A stretch of DNA of 14,011 nucleotides from Bacillota bacterium. Its GTDB lineage: Bacteria; Bacillota; Clostridia; Lachnospirales; WQUN01. Shown here one piece after another: positions 7,343 through 14,011 of the stretch. How positions within the stretch are numbered: the first letter of the stretch is position 1; every line of letters starts with the position of its first letter. The stretch lies in assembly GCA_009782085.1 (NCBI GenBank), contig WQUN01000082.1, positions 1 through 14,011 of the forward strand. Reading direction: 5' to 3'. The position numbers and the translations under genes are program-made. The notes under the pieces were generated by a model. That model saw nothing but the letters and a program-made list of their open reading frames with translations. It was not told where the DNA came from and did not search any database.

Positions 7343-8597
7343 ATATGACCTCATAGTCGCCGGCGGCGGGCTTTCCGGCGCGGCGGCCGCGATAAGCGCC
7401 GCGAGGGAGGGCCTCGGCGTCCTTCTGATCGAAAGGGCGAACTGCCTCGGCGGGGCCGCGTCTAACTGCCTGGTCAATCCGTTCATGCCCTATTGGACCG
7501 TGATTAGAGAAAACGGCGCAGGAAAAAAATTCTATCTCTGCGGCGGCGTTTTCAGGGAAATTTTAGGGGAACTGGAGGCTGCCGGGGCGCTTGCCGCCGA
7601 CGAAAGCGCCTTCAGCGAGGAGTATTTGAAGCTGATCCTCAACAGGATGGTAAAAAAGGCGGGCGCCGACATACTCTTCCACTCGTACCTGACAGGCGTC
7701 TCGAAGGACGGCGAGACTCTCGTCTCGGTAACAGTCGCCAACAAATCGGGAACGCCCGAGTTTTTCGCCGATTACTTTGTCGACGCCACCGGAGACGCCG
7801 ACCTGGCGGTCATGAGCGGCTGCCCGTACCGTCTGGGCCGGGACGCCGACCGCCTGTGCCAGCCGATGACGCTCTGCTTTCGGGTCGGCAACGTCGATAT
7901 GGACGGATTCGCGAAGTCCAGAGGTTCCATAAACACCCTGTACGCCGAGATGCAAAAACAGGGCAAAATCAGGAACGTCCGGGAGGACGTGCTGATTTTC
8001 GAATATGTTGCGGAGGGCGTGCTGCACTTCAACTCGACGCGGATCGTAAAAAAGAACCCCGTCGACGCCTTTGACCTTACGGAGGCGGAGATAGAGGCGC
8101 GCGAACAGGTGTTCGAACTGTATGACTTTCTGGTCAAAAACATCGGCGGCTTCCAAAACAGCCGGCTTCTGGCCACCGCGCCGCAAATAGGCGTCCGCGA
8201 GAGCCGCATGATAGACGGCGAGTATGTCCTGACCGGCGGCGACCTCATATCCTGCAAAAAATTCGCCGACACGATCGCCGTCGGCAATTACGACATAGAC
8301 ATCCACAACCCGGAGGGGAGCGGCACGAGCCACCATTACTTCCCCGAGGGCCAGTATTACGGCATTCCTTATCGCGCTCTCCTGCCCCGGAACGCCGCGA
8401 ACCTTCTCGTCGCCGGCAGATGTATTTCCGTGACCCACGAGGCGCAGGCTTCGATACGGATCATGCCGATCGTCTGCTGCGTCGGGGAGGCGGCAGGCAC
8501 GGCGGCGGGCGTCGCGCGCCGGGCCGGCGTCCCGGTGAGAGACGTCGATACGGAAGAGCTGCGGGATATTTTAAGGAAGCGGGGGTCCGTTGTCTGA
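7317..8597 (+). CDS. FAD-dependent oxidoreductase (FAD_oxidored family)
   Basis: A 426-residue flavoprotein. The N-terminal Rossmann fold reads YDLIVAGGGLSGAAAAISAA (10-29), with the GxGxxG glycines G16, G18 and G21 and the ribose-binding acidic residue E39. CLGGAASNC (43-51) follows, a position where this family often keeps glycines and a cysteine. VDATGDADLA (155-164) is the second FAD contact. The C-terminal FAD-binding block runs NLLVAGRCIS (362-371) to GEAAGTAAGVA. This layout is typical of the FAD-dependent oxidoreductases (PF12831-like) often found in catabolic clusters of Firmicutes; the substrate is unknown. It does not resemble enoyl-ACP reductase FabK or FabI. ATG 7317 follows a GGGGTGAT site, and the stop shares a base with the accA start (TGATG). 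It thus separates accD from accA yet is translationally coupled to accA, which suggests insertion without loss of operon expression. Confidence 0.88.
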   Translation: MTLQNTERKYDLIVAGGGLSGAAAAISAAREGLGVLLIERANCLGGAASNCLVNPFMPYWTVIRENGAGKKFYLCGGVFREILGELEAAGALAADESAFSEEYLKLILNRMVKKAGADILFHSYLTGVSKDGETLVSVTVANKSGTPEFFADYFVDATGDADLAVMSGCPYRLGRDADRLCQPMTLCFRVGNVDMDGFAKSRGSINTLYAEMQKQGKIRNVREDVLIFEYVAEGVLHFNSTRIVKKNPVDAFDLTEAEIEAREQVFELYDFLVKNIGGFQNSRLLATAPQIGVRESRMIDGEYVLTGGDLISCKKFADTIAVGNYDIDIHNPEGSGTSHHYFPEGQYYGIPYRALLPRNAANLLVAGRCISVTHEAQASIRIMPIVCCVGEAAGTAAGVARRAGVPVRDVDTEELRDILRKRGSVV

Positions 8598-9382
8598 TGA
8601 GAGCCATTGACCGGGTCAAGGCCGCCAGGCGTCAGGATAGGCCGGGCGCGGCGGAATTTATCGGCGCCGTTTTCGACGGCTTTATAGAGCTCCACGGCGA
8701 CCGCGTATTCGGCGACGACAAGGCCGTTATCGGCGGCGTCGCTTTCTTGGACTGCAGGCCGGTCACGGTCATCGGGATTCAAAAGGGGAAGACCGTGGAC
8801 GAGAACATCGGGCGCAACTTCGGGATGCCGCACCCGGAGGGCTACAGGAAGGCCCTGCGATTGATGCGCCAGGCGGAGAAGTTCGGGCGGCCCGTCGTGA
8901 CGTTCATAAACACGCCCGGCGCGTACTGCGGGATCGGCGCGGAAGAGCGCGGCCAGGGCGAGGCCATCGCCCGCAACATCCTGGAGATGCTGCGGATAGA
9001 CACGCCGATTGTGGCGGTCGTCGTGGGCGAGGGCGGAAGCGGCGGCGCGCTGGCATTGGCGGCGGCCGACGAGGTCTGGATGCTGGAGAACGCCGTCTAT
9101 TACATCTCCTCCCCCGAGAGCTTTTCGGCCATACTCTGGAAAACCGCGGCCAAAAGCGAGCAGGCGGCGGAGGTCATGAGGCTGACCTCGGGGGACCTGC
9201 TGGAGCTCGGCGTGATCGAACGGGTGATAAGCGAGGCGGAGAACGCGTCCGGCCCGGCCGATTTTCAGGGATGCTTCGACGCGCTGAAGGCTACGCTTGC
9301 CGAAAAGCTGCGCGAGCTGGAGGAGCGGCGAAACGCGGGAGAGCTGCTGGCCAAAAGGCGGGAGAGGTTCGCCGGGTTTTGA
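8597..9382 (+). CDS. accA: Acetyl-CoA carboxylase carboxyltransferase subunit alpha
   Basis: AccA forms the carboxyltransferase heterotetramer with AccD and binds carboxybiotin. This 261-residue form matches the shorter AccA of many Clostridia, lacking most of the N-terminal extension of the E. coli protein. Family landmarks are RVKAARRQDRPGAAEFI (6-22), ELHGDRVFGDD (31-41), IQKGKTVDENIGRNFGMPHP (61-80), FINTPGAYCGIGAEERGQGE (103-122) and the oxyanion segment VVVGEGGSGGALALAAADEV (141-160), followed by YYISSPES. The start is ATG 8597, overlapping the oxidoreductase stop by one base. The reading frame stays open upstream to 8420, but there it is only a shadow of the oxidoreductase gene. The C-terminus is a charged helix (AEKLRELEERRNAGELLAKR). 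It is the last gene of the cluster. Confidence 0.95.
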   Translation: MRAIDRVKAARRQDRPGAAEFIGAVFDGFIELHGDRVFGDDKAVIGGVAFLDCRPVTVIGIQKGKTVDENIGRNFGMPHPEGYRKALRLMRQAEKFGRPVVTFINTPGAYCGIGAEERGQGEAIARNILEMLRIDTPIVAVVVGEGGSGGALALAAADEVWMLENAVYYISSPESFSAILWKTAAKSEQAAEVMRLTSGDLLELGVIERVISEAENASGPADFQGCFDALKATLAEKLRELEERRNAGELLAKRRERFAGF

Positions 9383-9424
9383 CGGCTATGTAGCTGTTCA
9401 ACTAAAAAAATGACCTTTTCATCT

Positions 9425-9478
9425 GTCACCCTGAGCGAAGCGAAGGGTCTAAAGATCCTTCGCTTCGCTCAGGATGAC
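9425..9478. repeat. Palindromic dispersed repeat, symmetric copy
   Basis: Two arms, 9425-9450 (GTCACCCTGAGCGAAG onwards) and 9453-9478 (ending CGCTCAGGATGAC), form a near-perfect hairpin of about 26 base pairs with almost no loop. It belongs to the same family as 13-67 but uses the GAGCGAAGCGAAG arm on both sides. Directly after it, a 14-base unit GGATGACAGTTTAC occurs twice in tandem (9472-9485 and 9486-9499), suggesting slippage or a target duplication at the repeat edge. Confidence 0.8.
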
Positions 9479-9511
9479 AGTTTACGGATGACAGTTTACA
9501 GAGGTTGTCAA

Positions 9512-9555
9512 AAAGGCTGCGCCGGCGCGAAAACAATCGCGCAGGCGCAGCCTTT
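9512..9555. terminator. Hairpin terminator between convergent transcripts
   Basis: A 12-base-pair GC-rich stem, AAAGGCTGCGCC (9512-9523) with GGCGCAGCCTTT (9544-9555), encloses a second six-base-pair stem, GCGCGA with TCGCGC. Read on the - strand, the stem ends in a T-run (GCAGCCTTTTTGACAAC), the form of an intrinsic terminator for the polyrubrerythrin gene, whose stop is at 9796. On the + strand a weaker T-rich stretch (TTTCGGTTTCTCTTTC) follows, so it may also stop transcripts from accA. Confidence 0.75.
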
Positions 9556-9585
9556 CGGTTTCTCTTTCGCATTCCGGTATACCTT

Positions 9586-9710
9586 CTAGGATATCATCCT
9601 AAAATTAACTACACATTGTCATTCTGAGGCGAAGCCGAACACTGTCATTCTGAGGCGAAGCCGAAGAATCTTAGATCCTTCGCTTCGCTCAGGATGACAA
9701 ACCGCCCAAC
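9586..9710. repeat. Palindromic dispersed repeat, right copy of the long inverted pair
   Basis: Positions 9644-9710 are the exact reverse complement of 1-67, and 9586-9617 match the reverse complement of 68-99 at 28 of 32 bases. Between them, 9618-9643 is an extra partial copy that starts GTCATTCTGAGGCGAAG and repeats the first 22 bases of 9644 onwards. So this copy carries a 26-base tandem duplication that the left copy lacks. The unit lies in the spacer after accA, so the two copies bracket the cupin gene and the whole pyrE-to-accA cluster. Confidence 0.85.
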
Positions 9711-9730
9711 TGTTTTTGATAAGCTGTACT

Positions 9731-9757
9731 AGGATCTATTACCGCGCCCAAGATGAC
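9731..9757. repeat. Possible decayed repeat fragment
   Basis: The stretch AGGATCTATTACCGCG up to AAGATGAC matches 297-323 at about 20 of 27 bases in the same orientation. It may be a degenerate half copy of the palindromic repeat. The rest of 9711-9795 holds nothing else I recognise. Confidence 0.3.
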
Positions 9758-9795
9758 GACTCACGATCCTTTATTTGAGGCGCGTTTGCGTTGCA

Positions 9796-12700
9796 CTACG
9801 CCGTCACCGTGACGGCGAATACGACCTTCGTCCCGTCCGGCGCCGCTATCGTGATTACGGCTATGCCGGCTTTCATCGGCGAAAGGACGCCGCTGCCGTT
9901 CACGCCGCAGACGGCCGGGTTGGAACTCGTGAACGTAAGCGCGCCCGCGCCGTCCCATGTGTACGGGATTGCCGCCGGCTTGGCGATCTTTACGGCCATC
10001 GACTTAACCGCGCATGTCAGAGTCGCTTTTACCAGCCCGGTGGTATAAGCCGTGTAAAGGGCGTTGTACGCGTTGTCGACGGCTTCCTGCGTGGCCGCGT
10101 CGTCCATGCTGACGGCCTTCGCGGCGTCCAGAGCGCTCTGAAGCGCCGCCACGCTCGTCTTGAGGTATCCGTCAAAGGCGTTCGCGGCGAACTTCCCGTC
10201 GATCAAGGCTATAAGTTCGTCCAGCTGACTCTTGTCCACCGCGGAAACGGCCGCCGTGTAAATGACGAAAAGGTTTTTCGACGTTCCGCAGACATTGCAG
10301 CTGCCCGACGGCACTGTCGCGACGTCGAACGTAGCGCCGCAGACCGGGCAGAGGTACACCGTCGAGAACGTGGCTCTCAGGTACGCCGCGTTGCCCAGGT
10401 TATCCAGCGCGTCCTGGTAATTTTTCGCGTGGACGTTCTCGACTCTGCCCGTCCTGTTGAACAGTTTCGCCGCGACGGTGTTTCCTTCCGCCGTGGCGTC
10501 CGCCTCGAAGCCGGGGTACATGACCGTGTACTCGTAGGTCTCGCCGCTTATGGCCGCCAGGAGGTTATCGGCGGTCGGCCCGGCCGTGAAGTCCTGCGCG
10601 ACGGGCTTCTCCGCCGCCGTCGCGCCCATCGTCACCAGCAGGGCCCACTCGGAGGCCGCGTGGATGGCTTCGGCCGCCGCCGTCGCGGTGAACAGGTTGG
10701 CGACTCCGGGATAGCCCTCCGCCTCAGCAACGGCCGCGAACGCCGTATAATGCGCGTTGGCGTTCGTCTCGCCCTGAACCGACGCCATCAGGTCGGCGTA
10801 GGTCTGGCTGACCGCAAATTTCACATAGAGGCTCTGCGGCGTTCCGCAGACGGTGCATTTGCCCGACCCGGGCACGGTCGCGGCGTCGAATACCGCGCCG
10901 CAGACCGGGCAGAGGTATACCGTCGAGAACGTTGCTTTCAGGTATGCCGAGTCGTTCAGGTTGGTAAGCGCGTCCTGATAGTTTTTCGCGTGGATGCTCT
11001 CGGCTTCGGCGGTCCTGTTGAACAGTTTCGCCGCGACGGTATTTCCCTCCGCCGTGGCGTCGGCCGCGAAGCCGGGATACATGACCGTATACTCGTAAGT
11101 CTCGCCGCTTATGGCCGCCAGGAGGTTCTCGGCGGTGGAGTCGATCGTAAAGGCCTGCGCCACGGGCTTATCCTCCGCCTTCGCGCCCATCGTCACGAGG
11201 ATCGCCCACTCGGAGGCCGCGTGGATAGCCTCGGCCGTGGCCGTGGCGGTGAAGAGGTTGGCGACTCCGGGATAGCCCTCTTTTCTGGCCTGCGCCGCGA
11301 AAGCCAGATAGTGCGCGTTCGCGTTCGTCTCGCCCTGGACCGCCGCCATCAGGTCGGCGTAGGTCTGGCTGACCGCATATGTCACATAGAGGCTCTGCGG
11401 CGTTCCGCAGACCGAGCAGCGGCCGGTCGACGGCACAGTCACGGTGTCGAACGTCGCGCCGCAGACCGGGCAGAGGTATACCGTCGAGAACGTGGCTTTC
11501 AGGTACGCCGAGTCGTACAGGTTATTCAGCGCGTCGGTATAGTTGTTCGCGTGGATGTTCTCGACTTCGGCGGTCCTGTTGAACAGTTTCGCGGCGACGG
11601 TATTTCCTTCCGCCGTGGCTTCGGCCGCGAAGCCGGGATACATCGTCTGATACTCATAAGTCTCGCCGTTTATGGCGGCCTGGAGGTTCTCGGCAGTCGT
11701 CCCGACCGCCGGGGTGTCGGCCACGGGCTTCTCGGCGGCCGTCGCGCCCATAGTCACCAGCAGGGCCCACTCGGAAGCGGCGTGGATAGCCTCCGCCGCG
11801 GCGGTGGCGGTGAACAGGTTAGCCACACCCGGATAACCCTCCGACCTGGCCTTCGCCGCGAAAGCCGTATAATGCGCGTTCGCGTTCGTCTCGCCCTGAA
11901 CCGCCGCCATAAGGTCGGCGTAGGTCCGGCTGACCGCGTATTTCACGAAGAGGCCCGTCGATAAGTTGCAGACGGAGCAGCGGCCGGACGTGGGAAGGGT
12001 GACGTTGTTGAAAATCGCGCCGCAGACCGGGCAGAGGTAAACCGTCGAGTAAGTGGCGCTCAGATACGCCGCGTTGTCCAGGTTATCCAGAGCGTCCTGG
12101 TAGTTGCTCGCGTGGACGTTCTCGGCTCTGCGGGTCCTGTTGAACAGGCTGGCCGCGGCGGCGTTTCCTTCCGCCGTGGCGGCGGCCGCGAAGCCGGGGT
12201 ACATCGTTTGATACTCGTAAGTCTCGCCGTTTATGGCCGCCTGGAGGTTCTCGGCCGTCGTCCCGACAGCCGGGGTGTCGGCCACGGGCTTATCGGCGGC
12301 CGTCGCGCCCATAGTCACCAGCATGGCCCACTCGGAGGCGGCGTGGATAGCCTCGGCCGCGGCGGTGGCGGTGAACAGTCTCGCGACGTCGGGATAGCCC
12401 TCAGCCTTGGCCTGCGCCGCGAAGGCCAGGTAATGCGCGTTCGCGTTCGTCTCGCCCTGGACGGCAGCCATCAGGTTGTCGTAGGTTTGGATCTCGCCGG
12501 CGAATCTCTGCCCCGCTATATACGTCACGAAGAGGCTTTGCTGTGTCTGACAGACCGTGCAGCGGCCGGCGGCCGGCAAGGTCGCGGCGTTGAATATCGC
12601 GCCGCAGACCGGGCAGAGGTACACTGTTCCGAAAGCGGCGCTCAGATAAGCCGCGTTATCCAGGTTATTGAGCGCGTCCTGATAGTTGTTCGCGTGGATG

Positions 12701-14011
12701 TTCTCGACCGTGCCCGTCCTGATGAACAGGGCGGCCGCGTCGGTCTTTCCTTCCGCCGTGGCGTCGGCCGCGAAGCCGGGGTACATAGTCGTGTACTCGT
12801 AGGTCTCGCCGTTTATGGCCGCCAGGAGGTTCTCGGCGGTCGTTCCGACCACCGGCGTGTCGGCCACGGGTTTCTCCGCCGCCGTCGCGCCCATAGTCAC
12901 CAGCATCGCCCACTCGGAGGCCGCGTGGATAGCCTCGGCCGCGGCCGTGGCGGTGAACAGCGTCGCGATTTCGGGATAGCCTTCCTCCGCGGCCTTAGCC
13001 GCGAAAGCCAGGTAGTGCGCGTTGGCGTTCGTCTCGCCCCGGACGGCCGCCATAAGGTTGGCGAAGGTCCGGCTGACTTTGTATTGCACAAAAAGTCTTT
13101 GCGCCGTTCCGCAGACCGTGCAGGGGCCGGACGCCGCCGGCACGGTATCGACGTTGAACGTCGCGCCGCAGACCGGGCACAGGTACACGGTCCCGAACAC
13201 GGCGTTCATATAAGCCTCGTCGTACAGGTGATCCAGCGCGTCCCGGTAGTTATTCGCGTGGATGTTCTCGACTTTGCCCGTCCTGTTGAACAGTTTCGCC
13301 GCGGCGGCGTTCCCTTCCGCCGTGGCGTCCGCCTCGAAGCCGGGGTACATGACCGTATATTCGTAGGTCTCGCCGTTTATGGCCGCCTGGAGGTTCTCGG
13401 GTGTCGTCCCGACAGTCGGCGTGTCGGCCACGGGCTTCTCCGCCGCCGTCGCGCCCATAGTCACCAGCAGGGCCCACTCGGAGGCCGCGTGGATCGCCTC
13501 CGCCGCGGCCGTGGCGGTGAACAGGTTCGCGACCTCATAATATCCTTCTTCTCTGGCCTTCGCGGCGAAAGCCAGGTAATGCGCGTTGGCGTTCGTCTCG
13601 CCCTGGACGGCCGCCATGAGGTTAGCGTAGGTCAGGCTCACTTTGTATTGCACAAAAAGTCTTTGCGCCGTTCCGCAGACCGTGCAGGGGCCGGACGCGG
13701 CCGGCACGGTATCGACGTTGAACGTCGCGCCGCAGACCGGGCACAGGTACACGGTCCCGAAAGTGGCTCTCATATAAGCCGAGTCGTCCAGGTTATTCAG
13801 CGCGTCTATGTAGTTCTCCGCGTGGATGTTCTCGACTTTGCCCGTCCTGATGAACAGGGCGGCCGCGGCGGCGTTCCCTTCCGCCGTGGCGTCGGCCGCG
13901 AAATCGGGATACATCGTCGTATACTCGTAGGTTTCGCCGTTTATGGCCGTCTGGAGGTTCTCGGCGGTCGTCCCGACCGTAAATGCCTGCGCGACGGGCT
14001 TCTCAACGGCC
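9796..14011 (-). CDS. Tandem polyrubrerythrin with C-terminal FIVAR and Ig-like domains (5' partial)
   Basis: The frame is open to the window edge, so the N-terminus and any signal peptide are missing; at least 1404 residues are visible. Residues are numbered from Met at 13914. Six complete rubrerythrin units begin at 99, 287, 481, 668, 855 and 1042, preceded by the second half of another. Each has helix A (GETNANAHY), helix B ending EAIHAASEW, a linker, helix C (GETYEY, an ExxE), helix D ending in an ExxH such as VENIHA, and a rubredoxin-like CPVCG...CxxC domain. These match the diiron ligands of Desulfovibrio rubrerythrin (E20, E53, H56, E94, E97, E127, ExxH). A FIVAR-like helical domain (about 1226-1294) and a BIG2 Ig-like domain (about 1297-1372) follow. 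Single rubrerythrins reduce hydrogen peroxide in anaerobe cytoplasm; the end domains suggest a surface location. Function here is inferred. It converges on the acc operon. Confidence 0.9.
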   Translation of the reverse strand, partial: AVEKPVAQAFTVGTTAENLQTAINGETYEYTTMYPDFAADATAEGNAAAAALFIRTGKVENIHAENYIDALNNLDDSAYMRATFGTVYLCPVCGATFNVDTVPAASGPCTVCGTAQRLFVQYKVSLTYANLMAAVQGETNANAHYLAFAAKAREEGYYEVANLFTATAAAEAIHAASEWALLVTMGATAAEKPVADTPTVGTTPENLQAAINGETYEYTVMYPGFEADATAEGNAAAAKLFNRTGKVENIHANNYRDALDHLYDEAYMNAVFGTVYLCPVCGATFNVDTVPAASGPCTVCGTAQRLFVQYKVSRTFANLMAAVRGETNANAHYLAFAAKAAEEGYPEIATLFTATAAAEAIHAASEWAMLVTMGATAAEKPVADTPVVGTTAENLLAAINGETYEYTTMYPGFAADATAEGKTDAAALFIRTGTVENIHANNYQDALNNLDNAAYLSAAFGTVYLCPVCGAIFNAATLPAAGRCTVCQTQQSLFVTYIAGQRFAGEIQTYDNLMAAVQGETNANAHYLAFAAQAKAEGYPDVARLFTATAAAEAIHAASEWAMLVTMGATAADKPVADTPAVGTTAENLQAAINGETYEYQTMYPGFAAAATAEGNAAAASLFNRTRRAENVHASNYQDALDNLDNAAYLSATYSTVYLCPVCGAIFNNVTLPTSGRCSVCNLSTGLFVKYAVSRTYADLMAAVQGETNANAHYTAFAAKARSEGYPGVANLFTATAAAEAIHAASEWALLVTMGATAAEKPVADTPAVGTTAENLQAAINGETYEYQTMYPGFAAEATAEGNTVAAKLFNRTAEVENIHANNYTDALNNLYDSAYLKATFSTVYLCPVCGATFDTVTVPSTGRCSVCGTPQSLYVTYAVSQTYADLMAAVQGETNANAHYLAFAAQARKEGYPGVANLFTATATAEAIHAASEWAILVTMGAKAEDKPVAQAFTIDSTAENLLAAISGETYEYTVMYPGFAADATAEGNTVAAKLFNRTAEAESIHAKNYQDALTNLNDSAYLKATFSTVYLCPVCGAVFDAATVPGSGKCTVCGTPQSLYVKFAVSQTYADLMASVQGETNANAHYTAFAAVAEAEGYPGVANLFTATAAAEAIHAASEWALLVTMGATAAEKPVAQDFTAGPTADNLLAAISGETYEYTVMYPGFEADATAEGNTVAAKLFNRTGRVENVHAKNYQDALDNLGNAAYLRATFSTVYLCPVCGATFDVATVPSGSCNVCGTSKNLFVIYTAAVSAVDKSQLDELIALIDGKFAANAFDGYLKTSVAALQSALDAAKAVSMDDAATQEAVDNAYNALYTAYTTGLVKATLTCAVKSMAVKIAKPAAIPYTWDGAGALTFTSSNPAVCGVNGSGVLSPMKAGIAVITIAAPDGTKVVFAVTVTA
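9799..10239 (-). other. FIVAR-like plus BIG2 Ig-like C-terminal region of the polyrubrerythrin
   Basis: Residues about 1226-1294 form a helical pair (DKSQLDELIALIDGKFAANA, then SVAALQSALDAAKAV, then DAATQEAVDNAYNALYTAY) matching the FIVAR pattern of bacterial surface proteins. Residues about 1297-1372 show the BIG2 pattern: a strand, then LTFTSSNPAVCGVNGSGVLS, then KAGIAVITIAAPDGTKVVF and a final VTVTA. Two cysteines, C1301 and C1336, could form a disulfide. No sortase motif or membrane anchor follows, so any anchoring must lie at the N-terminus outside the window. Confidence 0.75.
10255..14010 (-). repeat. 561-base coding tandem repeat (rubrerythrin modules)
   Basis: Counted from the LMAAV start of each unit, the modules occupy 13057-13620, 12475-13056, 11914-12474, 11353-11913, 10792-11352 and 10255-10791, with a half module at 13621-14010. 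The period is 187 codons in three units, 188 in the first and 194 in the second, which has about seven extra residues (RFAGEIQ region, residues 470-477) before the next unit. The last unit lacks the linker. Conservation is visible at the DNA level as well: the rubredoxin-like portions near 13076-13160 and 13641-13725 are almost identical over dozens of bases. This suggests recent duplication or gene conversion. Confidence 0.9.

Noticed and set aside
8420..8596. N-terminal extension of AccA by 59 residues
   Set aside because: The extra region is another frame of the oxidoreductase C-terminus, rich in Gly/Arg and unlike the AccA N-terminal helix. ATG 8597 gives the usual short AccA and a TGATG junction.
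9775..11964. Long open frame on the + strand, opposite the polyrubrerythrin gene
   Set aside because: It is an Arg- and Gly-rich antisense shadow of the repetitive gene, with no recognisable domain. Its apparent internal repeats simply mirror the 561-base modules.
9796..13914. Start of the polyrubrerythrin at the ATG ending at 13914
   Set aside because: The frame stays open upstream to the window edge and encodes the conserved TAENLQ and GETYEY parts of the same module. This ATG is therefore an internal Met (the MYP motif), and the true start lies outside.
10255..14010. CRISPR-like periodic repeats
   Set aside because: The period is 561 bases, fully coding, with protein-level conservation throughout. 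There is no short-repeat and unique-spacer structure.

Overview
The window is GC-rich in its genes, with more AT-rich spacers full of small palindromic repeats. Gene content and style (compact fab/acc operon, short separate AccA and AccD subunits, rubrerythrin modules, FIVAR and Ig-like surface domains) suggest a strictly anaerobic, high-GC member of the Clostridia (Oscillospirales-like), probably uncultured. This placement is inference from gene content, not from a marker gene.

Layout. (1) Positions 1-371 are a repeat-rich spacer with a palindromic dispersed repeat, a REPIN-like pair and a decayed repeat copy. (2) A small cupin gene lies at 372-692, followed by a second REPIN-like pair (713-774) and an AT-rich leader. 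(3) From 940 to 9382 runs a co-directional, tightly packed + strand cluster: pyrE, a DUF2442 gene, fabF, accB, a HAD hydrolase, a DUF4177-like gene, fabZ, accC, accD, an FAD oxidoreductase and accA. Most junctions overlap by 1-10 bases (TAATG, TGATG, ATGA), so it is probably one transcript with translational coupling. (4) Positions 9383-9795 are a tail-to-tail spacer with three more palindromic repeats and a strong hairpin terminator. (5) From 9796 to the window edge, on the - strand, is the 3' part of a very large gene for a tandem polyrubrerythrin.

How the genes work together. accB, accC, accD and accA supply all four parts of acetyl-CoA carboxylase (biotin carrier, biotin carboxylase, two carboxyltransferase subunits) and make malonyl-CoA. 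FabF elongates acyl-ACP with malonyl-ACP, and FabZ dehydrates the hydroxyacyl intermediate. fabH, fabD, fabG, the enoyl reductase and acpP are not in the window. A HAD/DUF4177 pair interrupts the standard order between accB and fabZ, and an FAD oxidoreductase interrupts it between accD and accA. Each interruption carries a scar: a half repeat at 4326-4350 and a nucleotidyltransferase-like C-terminal remnant at 7202-7342.

The most unusual item is the - strand gene. It encodes six complete rubrerythrin units (four-helix diiron domain plus rubredoxin-like domain, about 187 residues each) and the second half of a seventh, all in one chain. The chain ends in a FIVAR-like and a bacterial Ig-like (BIG2) domain. 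Every module keeps all the glutamate and histidine positions expected for a diiron centre and four cysteines for a mononuclear metal site. The terminal domains point to the cell surface, which is unexpected for rubrerythrin. The N-terminus is outside the window.
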